Counted from the stretch's first letter, positions 26,400-34,049 are shown. The stretch: DNA of 39,825 nt from an uncultured Planctomycetota bacterium (GCA_903892045.1 CAITGX010000352.1:1-39825), one strand, 5' to 3'. A program made the numbers and translations. The notes: generated by a model from the letters alone, not told the origin.

Positions 26400-28424
26400 A
26401 TGACCCGCCGCCTCCTGCGCTACGCCGTCGTCTTCCTGCTCGTGCTCCTGTTCGCGGGCTATTTCGCCTTCTCGACCTTCGTGTTCAGTCCGACCGAGTC
26501 GGACTACGACGCGGACGTCTCGACCCTCGTGCCGCGCGGGATCGACTTCTTCGCCGCCAAGTCGAACCTCGCCGAGGACTTCGAGCGCGTGCCGCGGCTC
26601 GCGGTGCAGGCCGAGCTCGAGCGCACCGCCGGCTGGCGCGCGTGGCTCGAGTCGCCCGAGCGCGCCGAGCTCGAGGCCCGGCACCAGATCGAGGCGCAGC
26701 TCGACCGGCTCAAGGCCGAGATCGACGCACTCGGGGTCGATCCGCTCGACGTGCTCGGCGGAGAGGAACTCGCGATCGCGGGCTACTTCAAGGGCCTGAC
26801 GCTCGAGCAGGCCGACTGGGCCGTCTACGGCCGCGCTTCGTGGATGGGCAAGCTGGCCGTGGCGGCGCTCGAGCATCCGAGTCTCGTGGGCCTCGACCAG
26901 CGCGGGCTGGTGGTGAAACCCGAAGAGGGCTTCGTGACGCTCTCGGGCGCTGGTTTGGCTCGCCCGCTGCACGTGGGGCGCATCCAGGATGTGGTGATCG
27001 TCGGCACGTCGCGCGAGCTCGTCGAGAAGGCGAGCGACCTGCGTGCGCGCGGCGGTCAGGAGAGCTTCGGACTGAGCGCCACCTACAACGACGAGATCGC
27101 GCAGGCCCGGCGCACGAGCGGTGGCCACGACCTCGAGCTCTACGTCGACTGGCGCACCGCCATCGAGAAGCTGCAGCTCTCGCTGCGCCGCCCGGACCCG
27201 GGCTCGGACCAGCCTTGGGAGGCGCTGCTCGGGCGCATGTTCCAGCTCGCCAGCGTGCGCACGATCGCAGGCACGGTCGGCTTCGACCAGGGTCTGGTCG
27301 TCGACCTGCACGGCGAGCTCTCGAGCGAGACCATGACGCCCTTCCAGAAGGCGCTGTATCGCCAGCGCGGGCGCGAGTCGAAGACCATCGTGGACGAGCT
27401 GGCGCGCATCGCCCGCCCCGACACGCAGCTGCTCGCGCACCTCGAGGTCGAGCTCGGCGAGTTCCTGACCGAGCTGTACACCTCGCTCGAGCCGGCCCAG
27501 CGCCAGCTGATCGACGAGACCCTGCGCAGCACGGGCCAGTACAACAGCGCCGCGGCTGCCATCAAGGAGTTCAACACGCTCTTCAAGGGCCGCCTCGGCC
27601 TGATCGTGCGGCCGAACGACTTCCCGGTGAACGCCGAGAAGGACCCGCCGCACAACGACGTGCCCGTGCCGGCCTTCGCGCTGGTCCTGTGGACCGAGGG
27701 CTCCGAGCGCGCGCACAAGCGGCTGCTCGAGCTGCAGAAGCTCGTCAACGACAACCAAGGCCGCTTCGGGCTGCAGGGCCGCAACGGTGGCCGCGGCGTG
27801 TTCATCAACAACCTGTCCGGCGGCTTCGAGGCCTGGGAGTTCTGGTCGCCGTTCATCGATGGCACCGGCCACATCGCCGTGGCGCGCAACGCCGAGCTGT
27901 ACTTCATCTCCAACTCGTTCCAGCTCGTCAGCGACCTGCTCAACCGCTCGAACCCGCTGCTCGACGTCGAGCGGCTCTCCGATCGCCCCGAGTTCAACCA
28001 GCTGGTCAGCGAGGCCCTGCCGGCCTCCAACCTGTTCCTGTGGCTGAACCCGCGCACGTTCTCCAAGACCCTGCGCGCCTTCGCCGAACGCAGCGCCCTC
28101 GACGAGGCCAAGGCCCGCATCGACTGGGACCTCGAGCGCGCCCGCGAGGAAGACCGCGTGCTGCGCGAGCAGTTCCCGGGCAAGCGCCGCAACCAGCTCG
28201 ATTCCGAGACCCAGCGCCAGCTGAACGAGATCGTGGGCCCCTTGCTCGCCCTGCGCGAGCGCGAGCTCTTGCGCGAGCAGGTCCCGGCCCTCAAGGCGAG
28301 CTTCGACCGCCAGATCACCTACTTCGAGACCTGCTCGGTCGCGCTGCTGACCCTCGCGCTCGACCCCAAGTCCTTCGACTTGACCCTGACCGCCGTCACG
28401 CCCCTCGACCCCGCCTCCGACTGA
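26400..28424 (+). CDS. large membrane-anchored protein of unknown function
   Basis: 674 residues from ATG 26400. One N-terminal transmembrane helix (about 6-28, RYAVVFLLVLLFAGYFAF) leaves the rest outside the cytoplasm. The exported part alternates alpha/beta: an acidic helical stretch (about 60-110), a segment with VLGGEELAIAGYF, a VIVGTSRELVEKAS element, and a long charged coiled-coil-like stretch near the end (about 555-650, rich in Arg/Glu/Gln). The phrases resemble DUF3352-type exported proteins, but only loosely, and I do not assign a family. No catalytic motif is evident. It stands alone between the aminotransferase gene and the non-coding tRNA region. Frame and length are well supported: the reading frame is uninterrupted and the membrane start is clean. 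Confidence 0.75.
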   Translation: MTRRLLRYAVVFLLVLLFAGYFAFSTFVFSPTESDYDADVSTLVPRGIDFFAAKSNLAEDFERVPRLAVQAELERTAGWRAWLESPERAELEARHQIEAQLDRLKAEIDALGVDPLDVLGGEELAIAGYFKGLTLEQADWAVYGRASWMGKLAVAALEHPSLVGLDQRGLVVKPEEGFVTLSGAGLARPLHVGRIQDVVIVGTSRELVEKASDLRARGGQESFGLSATYNDEIAQARRTSGGHDLELYVDWRTAIEKLQLSLRRPDPGSDQPWEALLGRMFQLASVRTIAGTVGFDQGLVVDLHGELSSETMTPFQKALYRQRGRESKTIVDELARIARPDTQLLAHLEVELGEFLTELYTSLEPAQRQLIDETLRSTGQYNSAAAAIKEFNTLFKGRLGLIVRPNDFPVNAEKDPPHNDVPVPAFALVLWTEGSERAHKRLLELQKLVNDNQGRFGLQGRNGGRGVFINNLSGGFEAWEFWSPFIDGTGHIAVARNAELYFISNSFQLVSDLLNRSNPLLDVERLSDRPEFNQLVSEALPASNLFLWLNPRTFSKTLRAFAERSALDEAKARIDWDLERAREEDRVLREQFPGKRRNQLDSETQRQLNEIVGPLLALRERELLREQVPALKASFDRQITYFETCSVALLTLALDPKSFDLTLTAVTPLDPASD

Positions 28425-28459
28425 GCCCCGTTCGCCCGCCGGGGCTCCGGCCCCGCCCC

Positions 28460-28562
28460 GCGGAGGTCCACGCGTGGTGGTTCGCGGCAAGGCAGCCAGC
28501 GGCGACGCTTCGTAGGCCGTCCCGCGCGTAGGGGAGGTGGTGCCCTCGAGTGGATTCGAACC
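28460..28562. repeat. direct repeat, copy A, containing a 25-nt copy of the tRNA-Leu 3' end
   Basis: 103 bp, identical to 28653-28755 except G28519/A28712. Its right end (28538-28562) duplicates the last 25 nt of the tRNA-Leu gene on the minus strand (second half of the T arm, acceptor strand, CCA). The sequence beyond is unrelated to tRNA, so this copy cannot fold as a tRNA. The layout is like attachment-site duplication at a tRNA 3' end. Confidence 0.85.
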
Positions 28563-28575
28563 GGTAAGCCCCGTG

Positions 28576-28599
28576 CGACGGCCGCGGGAGCGGCCGTCG
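28576..28599. repeat. perfect inverted repeat, 10-bp stem with 4-nt loop
   Basis: CGACGGCCGC (28576-28585), loop GGGA, GCGGCCGTCG (28590-28599). Read on the plus strand the loop fits a GNRA tetraloop. Part of the 90-bp spacer between the two direct-repeat copies. Confidence 0.75.
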
Positions 28600-28600
28600 A

Positions 28601-28626
28601 TGCAACGACGCCTTGGCGTCGTTGCA
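28601..28626. repeat. perfect 12-bp palindromic hairpin
   Basis: TGCAACGACGCC (28601-28612), TT, GGCGTCGTTGCA (28615-28626). It lies about 105 nt downstream of the tRNA-Leu 3' end on the minus strand, so it may terminate the tRNA transcript, although no T-run follows on that strand. Confidence 0.7.
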
Positions 28627-28652
28627 AGGGGACCCCCGAGCAGGCTCCGCCT

Positions 28653-28755
28653 GCGGAGGTCCACGCGTGGTGGTTCGCGGCAAGGCAGCCAGCGGCGACG
28701 CTTCGTAGGCCATCCCGCGCGTAGGGGAGGTGGTGCCCTCGAGTGGATTCGAACC
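28653..28755. repeat. direct repeat, copy B, overlapping the 3' end of tRNA-Leu
   Basis: Second copy of the 103-bp repeat, 193 bp to the right of copy A, 102/103 identical. Its right 25 bp are the real tRNA-Leu 3' end; the left 78 bp are tRNA flank. Confidence 0.85.
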
Positions 28756-28815
28756 ACCACGGTGTTACCCGCCAGCACCTCAAGCTGGTGCGTCTGCCAA
28801 TTCCGCCACGAGGGC
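28731..28815 (-). tRNA. tRNA-Leu, anticodon GAG
   Basis: 85 nt including encoded CCA. Acceptor stem GCCCTCG pairs with CGAGGGC, discriminator A, then CCA. The D arm contains GGCGGAATTGGCAGACGC; the anticodon stem CCAGC/GCTGG encloses TTGAGGT, giving anticodon GAG (reads CUC/CUU). The long variable arm (CGGGTAACACCG) is the class II hallmark of tRNA-Leu, and the T arm is GTGG-TTCGAAT-CCAC. It is the only RNA gene in the window, read leftward, with no partner gene. Confidence 0.95.
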
Positions 28816-28884
28816 ACCTTGGATCGCGTCAGTCGGGGCGGCGCAGGGCTCTGGGCAGTTGCGGGTCCTGTCCCTGCGCGCCGT

Positions 28885-28901
28885 CTCGGGCGAAACCCGA
28901 G
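28885..28901. repeat. small hairpin at the predicted tRNA-Leu transcription start
   Basis: CTCGGG (28885-28890), loop CGAAA, CCCGAG (28896-28901). It would lie at the 5' end of the tRNA-Leu precursor, in the roughly 88-nt leader. Confidence 0.4.
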
Positions 28902-28909
28902 GGGCGGGG

Positions 28910-28937
28910 AGCATAGCAGCGCGCGCAGGCGGATCAA
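28910..28937 (-). promoter_or_regulatory. promoter of tRNA-Leu
   Basis: On the minus strand TTGATC (28937-28932), 16-bp spacer, TATGCT (28915-28910). Both hexamers are 4/6 with good spacing; the start would be near 28903, about 88 nt before the mature tRNA. Confidence 0.5.
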
Positions 28938-29072
28938 GAGGTCGTCGCTACGTCTCTCGACGGCTTGGATGGGGGCGCCGTGGGAGCTAGGGTCTGCGGT
29001 TCGCGTCGGGGCGCGCTCGCGCGTGCTCCTCCTACCCCTGTCCCGCCTCCCCCAAGGAACCTCGAACGTCCC

Positions 29073-30278
29073 GTGAGCGCACCCAAGGGCAATGTCCTGA
29101 TCGGCCAGTCGGGTGGTCCCACCCATGTCATCAACCAGAGCCTCGTCGGGGTCGTGGAAGCGGCTCGGGCGAGTGGGTCGGTCCACAACGTCTGGGGCAC
29201 CCTGCACGGCTTCAAGGGGGTGCTCGATGAGCAGTTCGTCGACCTAGGGGCCGAGCGGCCCGACGTGCTCGAGGCCGTGGCCCAGACCCCGGGTGCGGCG
29301 CTGCGCTCGGTGCGCAAGAAGCCGACCCGCGAGGAGTGCGAGCGCGCCCTGTCGGTGCTGCGCCGCTACGACGTGCGCTACTTCTTCTACATCGGCGGCA
29401 ACGACTCCGCCGAGACCGCGCACATCCTCTCCACGATCGCCCAGGACGTCGGCTACGAGCTGTTCGTCTACCACGTGCCGAAGACGATCGACAACGACCT
29501 GCGCGGCACGGACCACTGCCCCGGCTACGCTTCGGCCGCGCGCTACGTGGCCTCCTGCTTCCTCGGCGACAACGTCGACGTGCGCAGCCTGCCGGGCATC
29601 AAGATCAACGTGGTGATGGGCCGCAACGCCGGCTGGCTGACGGCGGCCAGCGTGCTCGCGCGCACCCACCTCGACGACGGTCCGCACCTCGTCTACGTGC
29701 CCGAAACCGCCTTCGATCCGCAGGAATTCGTGGCCGCGGTGGACTCGGTGTACAAGCGCCTCGGTCGCTGCATCGTGGCGGTCTCCGAGGGCATCCACGA
29801 CGCCCAGGGCCGCCTGTTCGCGGACTCCAAGGAGGTCGACTCCCACGGCAACGTGCAGCTGTCGGGCTCGGGCGCGCTCGGCGACAAGCTCGCGGCCCTG
29901 CTCAAGAGCCAGCTGGGCGAGAAGCTGCGCGTGCGGGCCGACACGTTCGGCTACGCGCAGCGCTCGTACTTCGGCGCGGCCTCGCCGGTCGACGCCGCGG
30001 AGGCGCGCGAGGTCGGCCGGGTCGCGGCCCGGGTGGCGCTCGCGGGCGATGCCCCGAGCGGCACGATCTCGATCGTGCGCGAGTCGGATGCGCCGTATCG
30101 CGCCGGCTTCCGCCGCAGCGAGCTCTCCCTCGTGGCGCGCGAGACCCGGCCGATGGAAGCGGCCTTCCTCGCCGGTCCCCACGACGTGGCCCTGCCGTTC
30201 CTCGACTACCTGCGGCCGCTGGTGGGGGATCTGCCCCGGGCGGCGCGCCTCTCGGACCTGCCTGTCGCGCGGCGTTGA
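29073..30278 (+). CDS. pfp: 6-phosphofructokinase, pyrophosphate-dependent type
   Basis: 401 residues from GTG 29073 (VSAPKGNVLIGQSGG). The frame is open upstream but that part is Arg/Pro-rich and not PFK-like. Donor choice is readable: GGNDS at 108-112 has Asp111 where ATP enzymes have Gly, and PKTIDND at 136-142 has Lys137 where ATP enzymes have Gly; both mark the PPi-dependent class. Asn110 replaces the Asp usual in GGDDS. MGR at 182-184 and the substrate Arg/His regions are intact. The reaction is reversible phosphorylation of fructose 6-phosphate with PPi, in the cytoplasm. The gap to the HEAT-protein gene is 60 bp; co-transcription is possible but the functions differ. Confidence 0.88.
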   Translation: MSAPKGNVLIGQSGGPTHVINQSLVGVVEAARASGSVHNVWGTLHGFKGVLDEQFVDLGAERPDVLEAVAQTPGAALRSVRKKPTREECERALSVLRRYDVRYFFYIGGNDSAETAHILSTIAQDVGYELFVYHVPKTIDNDLRGTDHCPGYASAARYVASCFLGDNVDVRSLPGIKINVVMGRNAGWLTAASVLARTHLDDGPHLVYVPETAFDPQEFVAAVDSVYKRLGRCIVAVSEGIHDAQGRLFADSKEVDSHGNVQLSGSGALGDKLAALLKSQLGEKLRVRADTFGYAQRSYFGAASPVDAAEAREVGRVAARVALAGDAPSGTISIVRESDAPYRAGFRRSELSLVARETRPMEAAFLAGPHDVALPFLDYLRPLVGDLPRAARLSDLPVARR

Positions 30279-30338
30279 ATCCGGCGCGGCGCTCCACGCC
30301 GAACCCTCCTTCGAAGCCCCCTCTACCTGAGCCTCCCC

Positions 30339-31292
30339 TTGAGCGACCGCACCATCGAAGTTCCGGACCCCGATCCGGCCCAGCCCGCGCCCGAGGCGCC
30401 CCAGTCGCCCTACAAGAACCTGCTCGTCCCGCTGGTGGTCGTGCCGTTCATGGTGGTGGGCGTCCTGGTGCTCGTGTTCGTGTTCTTCGGCGCCGTGGCG
30501 GGGGAGGAGACCTCGATCGAGGAGAACCTGCGCCGCGTCGTCGACGGCGGGCTCAACGAGCGCAAGCAGGCGGCCATGAGCCTCGTCTCGCAGGCCCTCG
30601 AGAACCAGCGCGCGCGCGCCGCGGGCACGCCGGAACCGTGGCCGGTGGGGCCGGAGTTCGTCGACCGCCTCGGCCGGGCGTGGGAGGATGTCTCCAAGGA
30701 CGCCGAGCCGACCGCCCGGCGCCTCGCGATCGCCCAGCTCTCGGCGCTCTATGGGGATCCATCTGCTCTGGATCGACTGTCGATCTTCCTTGAAGCGACC
30801 AACGAGCAGGATCCCGATGGCCAGCTGCGCGTGTCGGCCCTGATGGGCCTCTCGTGGCTCGCGGATGAGCGCGCGGCCGCCAAGATCATTCCGCTGCTCG
30901 ACTCCCAGGAGTCCTTCCTGCGGCAGACGGCGGCGGCGGTGCTGCAGAACATCCCCGGTGAGCCCACCAAGGAGGCTCTCGCCCGGCTGCTCGTGGATCC
31001 GGCCCTCGAGCTGCGCGGACAGGCCGCGATCTCGCTCTCGCACTTGGGCGACCCGCGCGGCGCGGCCGTGCTGCGCGAGCTCGTCGATCCGGCGAGCTAC
31101 AGCGTGGTCCAGAGCGCGGAGCCCGCCAAGTTCGCCTCGCCGCGGCTGGTGGAGTCGACCCGGCTGCACGCGGTGGCCGCCCTCGGGCGGTTGAATCGGT
31201 CGGAAGACCGGTCGCTGCTCGAGGCCGTGGCCAAGGACGATTCGAGCCCGCAGGTGCGCGAAGCGGCGATGCGGGCGTTGCAGTCGCCCTGA
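30339..31292 (+). CDS. membrane-anchored HEAT-repeat protein of the respiratory cluster
   Basis: 317 residues from TTG 30339; no better start is in frame. A Pro/Ala-rich cytoplasmic head (1-27) is followed by one transmembrane helix (about 28-52, LLVPLVVVPFMVVGVLVLVFVFFG) and then an exported alpha-helical solenoid of HEAT/PBS-lyase-like repeats (for example RLAIAQLSALYGDPSALDRL, LRVSALMGLSWLADERAAAK, LRGQAAISLSHLGDPRGAAVL, TRLHAVAALGRLNRSEDRSL). No catalytic residues. A terminator-like hairpin and 211 bp separate it from the Rieske gene. I infer a scaffold or assembly role for the b6f-type complex, from position only. Confidence 0.82.
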   Translation: MSDRTIEVPDPDPAQPAPEAPQSPYKNLLVPLVVVPFMVVGVLVLVFVFFGAVAGEETSIEENLRRVVDGGLNERKQAAMSLVSQALENQRARAAGTPEPWPVGPEFVDRLGRAWEDVSKDAEPTARRLAIAQLSALYGDPSALDRLSIFLEATNEQDPDGQLRVSALMGLSWLADERAAAKIIPLLDSQESFLRQTAAAVLQNIPGEPTKEALARLLVDPALELRGQAAISLSHLGDPRGAAVLRELVDPASYSVVQSAEPAKFASPRLVESTRLHAVAALGRLNRSEDRSLLEAVAKDDSSPQVREAAMRALQSP

Positions 31293-31343
31293 GCCTTTTT
31301 CGGGGCCCCGGAAGGCGTCTTGCGGGCGCGAATCCGGGGCCCG

Positions 31344-31365
31344 CGGGGCTTGCGCGGAGGCCCCG
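31344..31365 (+). terminator. stem-loop after the HEAT-protein gene
   Basis: CGGGGCTT (31344-31351), loop GCGCGG, AGGCCCCG (31358-31365), then ATTT. An 8-bp stem with one G-T pair, 51 nt past the stop codon. The short T-run makes it a moderate intrinsic terminator, which would separate the HEAT gene from the Rieske operon. Confidence 0.5.
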
Positions 31366-31435
31366 ATTTCCCCATTCTCTCGGTCCCTCCGTCCGCAGCG
31401 ATTCTGGTCCGGACCGACGCTCCCTCCCGGGACCC

Positions 31436-31471
31436 CGGTCACCCCTCCGAGTCGACGCGGTCACCCCCGAG
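31436..31471. repeat. 22-bp-period direct repeat before the Rieske gene
   Basis: CGGTCACCCCTCCGAG (31436-31451) and CGGTCACCCCCGAG (31458-31471), spaced 22 bp, two helical turns, 32 nt before the Rieske start. It could be a pair of regulator sites. A 10-bp palindrome GGTCCGGACC lies at 31406-31415. Both may be chance in GC-rich DNA. Confidence 0.35.
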
Positions 31472-31503
31472 CCCTCGCGCAACCTCGATCCCCTCCGATC
31501 CCC

Positions 31504-32070
31504 GTGGCCGACGAGAAGCCCCAGACTCCCGCTGACCCTTCCCTCCAGCCGCCGCCCCTGCGCACCGCTCCGCTGCGCGGCGACGTGTCCCGCCGCGGCC
31601 TGTTCTCGGCCCTCGGGCTGGGCTGGGCCGCGTTCGCTGCCGCCGGCGCCGCCGGTGGTGGCGCAATGCTGCGCTTCCTGATGCCGAACGTGCTCTACGA
31701 GCCGCCGCAGGAGTTCAAGGCCGGCTACCCGACCGAGTTCGCGGTGGGCGCCGTCGACGAGCGCTTCAAGGCCGCCTACGGCGTGTGGATCGTGCGCGAG
31801 CCCACGGGCTTCTACGCGCTCTCCACCGTCTGCACGCACCTTGGCTGCACGCCGAACTGGCTGCAGGCCGACGAGAAGTTCAAGTGCCCGTGCCACGGCT
31901 CGGGCTTCGTGCGCACCGGCGTCAACGTCGAGGGCCCGGCCCCGCGTCCGCTCGAGCGCTACAAGATCGCGCTGGCCGAGGACGGCCAGATCCTGATCGA
32001 CAAGAACACCAAGTTCCAGGAAGAGAAGGGCCAGTGGTCGCTCGACGGCGCCTACCTGCCCTACGCCTGA
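31504..32070 (+). CDS. qcrA: Rieske 2Fe-2S subunit of a b6f/bc-type quinol oxidoreductase
   Basis: 188 residues from GTG 31504. The N-terminus has SRRGLF (twin-Arg, residues 29-34) followed by a hydrophobic segment to about 56, fitting a Tat-exported, membrane-anchored Rieske protein. Cluster ligands: Cys110 and His112 in CTHLGC, Cys128 and His131 in CPCHGS; Cys115 and Cys130 would form the disulfide. It takes one electron from quinol at the positive side and passes it on to a c-type cytochrome. It heads the operon with cytochrome b6 47 bp downstream. The cluster-binding fold is complete; the C-terminal tail (after about 165) is short. Confidence 0.95.
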   Translation: MADEKPQTPADPSLQPPPLRTAPLRGDVSRRGLFSALGLGWAAFAAAGAAGGGAMLRFLMPNVLYEPPQEFKAGYPTEFAVGAVDERFKAAYGVWIVREPTGFYALSTVCTHLGCTPNWLQADEKFKCPCHGSGFVRTGVNVEGPAPRPLERYKIALAEDGQILIDKNTKFQEEKGQWSLDGAYLPYA

Positions 32071-32117
32071 TGGGCTGACCCCCGCCCCGTCCCGCACCGG
32101 CCTTTCGCTCCTCCTCC

Positions 32118-32894
32118 ATGACCAAGCTCTTCAACTACATCCGCGAGTCGCAGATCTGGAAGTCGGTCTTCCGGCACGGCTATCCGGACACGCCGCGCAA
32201 CCGCACGCTCGCGGTGCTCTCGAACGTCTTCCTGCACCTGCACCCGGTCAAGGTGCGGCGCAGCGGCATCCGCCTCAGCTACACGTGGTGCATGGGAGGA
32301 CTGACGTTCTTCCTGTTCCTGATCCTGACGCTGACCGGCCTGCTCTTGATGTTCTACTACCGCCCGACGGCGGATAAGGCCTACGAGGACATCTTCGCCC
32401 TGCGCGAGCACGTGCCGATCGGCGTGATGCGCGAGATGCACCGCTGGGGCGCGCACCTGATGGTGATCAGCGTGTGGCTGCACATGTACCGCGTCTTCTT
32501 GACCGGCTCCTACAAGCCGCCGCGCGAGTTCAACTGGAACGTCGGCGTGATCCTGCTCGTGCTGACGCTGCTCCTGTCGTTCACCGGCTACCTGCTCCCG
32601 TGGGACCAGCTCGCCGTGTGGGCCATCACCGTCGGCACGAACATGGCCCGCGCCACGCCGTTCCTCGGCCACGAAGGCCCGGGTGCCGCGCTGGTCAGCT
32701 TCGGCGGCATCGACTTCATCCACGCGGGTGACGACGTGCGCTTCGGCCTGCTCGCCGGCCGCTTCGTCGGCGAAGGCGCGCTGCTGCGCTTCTACGTGCT
32801 GCACTGCGTGGGCTTCCCGCTGATCGCGGCCACGCTGATGGCGGTGCACTTCTGGCGCGTCCGCAAGGACGGCGGCATCTCGGGTCCCCTCTAA
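32118..32894 (+). CDS. petB: cytochrome b6-type subunit with Cys for a covalent c_i haem
   Basis: 258 residues, four transmembrane helices, the short 'split' b of b6f-type complexes. Haem b ligands: His108 and His122 (14 apart) in helix B, His229 and His244 in helix D. The 15-residue spacing of the second pair is the b6f-type spacing (14 in bc1). Cys58 in TWCMGG aligns with the Cys of the plastid b6 motif FYCLGG that binds haem c_i by a single thioether bond. YYRPT follows, as in b6. It oxidises quinol and recycles an electron across the membrane. The subunit IV gene follows after 12 bp, with AAGGA near its start. Confidence 0.93.
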   Translation: MTKLFNYIRESQIWKSVFRHGYPDTPRNRTLAVLSNVFLHLHPVKVRRSGIRLSYTWCMGGLTFFLFLILTLTGLLLMFYYRPTADKAYEDIFALREHVPIGVMREMHRWGAHLMVISVWLHMYRVFLTGSYKPPREFNWNVGVILLVLTLLLSFTGYLLPWDQLAVWAITVGTNMARATPFLGHEGPGAALVSFGGIDFIHAGDDVRFGLLAGRFVGEGALLRFYVLHCVGFPLIAATLMAVHFWRVRKDGGISGPL

Positions 32895-32906
32895 GGAAGC
32901 CAAGCG

Positions 32907-34049
32907 ATGCACCTCGCTCTTGCGACTCTGCTGGGTGGCGGCGGCGCGCCCGTCAACGACGGGCCGATCGCGGCCGGCATCAAGAACTTCTCGAACTGGC
33001 TCACCGAGCCGACGCGCTACAGCGTGGCGAGCATCCTGGCCGTGGTCGGGATCCTCTACTTCCGCAAGTTCTTCTCGCAGGTGTGGGTGGTCACGGCGTT
33101 CTTCGCGCTGTCGACCGCCTACTTCGTGTTCGCGTTCCAGGACCCGAACTTCAACGCGATCATCACGAAGCCGGACAACGTGCCGATCGTGATCCTGTTC
33201 GTGACGGTGATCTTCTTCTCATGGCTCTCGCTGCGCCGCGCCGTCATCAACGACGAACGCACCAAGCGCGGCGAGCCGACGCTCGAAGGCGAGCTCGCCA
33301 AGCAGAAGGTCTTCACGTGGCCGGACCTCGTCTACTCGGAGCTCATCTGCCTGATCCTGTTCACGGCGGGCATGCTCGTGTGGTCGATCCTGATCACGGC
33401 CCCGATCGAAGAGCCGGCGGCGACGGCCCGCACGCCCAACCCGTCCAAGGCGCCGTGGTACTTCCTCGGCCTGCAAGAGCTGCTGGTCTACTTTGACCCC
33501 TGGCTCGCCGGCGTGGTCCTGCCGAGCTTCATCGTGGTCGGCCTGTGCGCCATCCCGTACCTCGACCTCAACCCCAAGGGCAACGGCTACTACACCTTCG
33601 AGGAGCGCCCGTTCGCGATCGCGTTCTTCTGGGTGGGCTTCCTGCTCTTCTGGGTGTCGTTCGTGATCCTCGGAACCTTCCTCCGCGGGCCGAACTGGTC
33701 GTTCTTCGGGCCCTTCGAGTTCTGGGACCTCCACAAACTCGAGCCGATGGTCAACGTCGACCTCTCGACTTACTTCTGGGTTGAGCTACTCGACAAGCCG
33801 AGGCCGGACAACCCGTTCGTGCGCGAGGCCCCGGGCATCGTGGCACTGATCGGCTACTTCCTGGTCCTGCCTCCGCTGCTCGGCAAGACCGTGATGAAGA
33901 AGATGGTCGAGGAAATGGGCATGGTGCGCTTCAACGTCTTCATGCACCTGTTCCTGTGGTTCGCGCTGATCCCCGTGAAGATGGGCCTGCGCTGGACCGT
34001 GAACCTGAAGTACTTCATCGGCATGCCCGAGTACTTCTTCAACGTCTGA
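32907..34049 (+). CDS. petD: subunit IV-like C-terminal half of cytochrome b, with an N-terminal extension
   Basis: 380 residues; plant subunit IV is about 160. The core (about 138-265) shows WPDLVYSEL and SKAPWYFLGLQELLVYFDPW. The quinol-site motif PEWY of other complexes is APWY at 182-185; the Glu is lost. About eight hydrophobic helices are predicted, three of them in the added N-terminal 110 residues (about 39-53, 58-77, 92-110), plus two at the C-terminus. The extra helices resemble the longer C-terminal cytochrome b subunits of some deltaproteobacteria and planctomycetes rather than cyanobacterial PetD. It pairs with the b6 subunit to complete the quinol-oxidising core, in the cytoplasmic membrane. 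Confidence 0.88.
   Translation: MHLALATLLGGGGAPVNDGPIAAGIKNFSNWLTEPTRYSVASILAVVGILYFRKFFSQVWVVTAFFALSTAYFVFAFQDPNFNAIITKPDNVPIVILFVTVIFFSWLSLRRAVINDERTKRGEPTLEGELAKQKVFTWPDLVYSELICLILFTAGMLVWSILITAPIEEPAATARTPNPSKAPWYFLGLQELLVYFDPWLAGVVLPSFIVVGLCAIPYLDLNPKGNGYYTFEERPFAIAFFWVGFLLFWVSFVILGTFLRGPNWSFFGPFEFWDLHKLEPMVNVDLSTYFWVELLDKPRPDNPFVREAPGIVALIGYFLVLPPLLGKTVMKKMVEEMGMVRFNVFMHLFLWFALIPVKMGLRWTVNLKYFIGMPEYFFNV

Larger units (their letters stand above)
28425..28730. other. non-coding stretch between the unknown membrane protein gene and tRNA-Leu
   Basis: 306 bp without a credible gene; the open frames across it on both strands run through the direct repeat and tRNA and have no family features. 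It holds copy A of the 103-bp repeat, two near-perfect hairpins and most of copy B. Confidence 0.7.

Noticed and set aside
28538-28562. A second tRNA-Leu gene
   Set aside because: Only the last 25 nt match; the T stem cannot pair and no anticodon or D arm is present.
26376-29207. 943-codon minus-strand frame crossing the unknown membrane protein gene, the repeats and the tRNA
   Set aside because: It runs through a tRNA gene and two copies of a non-coding repeat and shows no family features.
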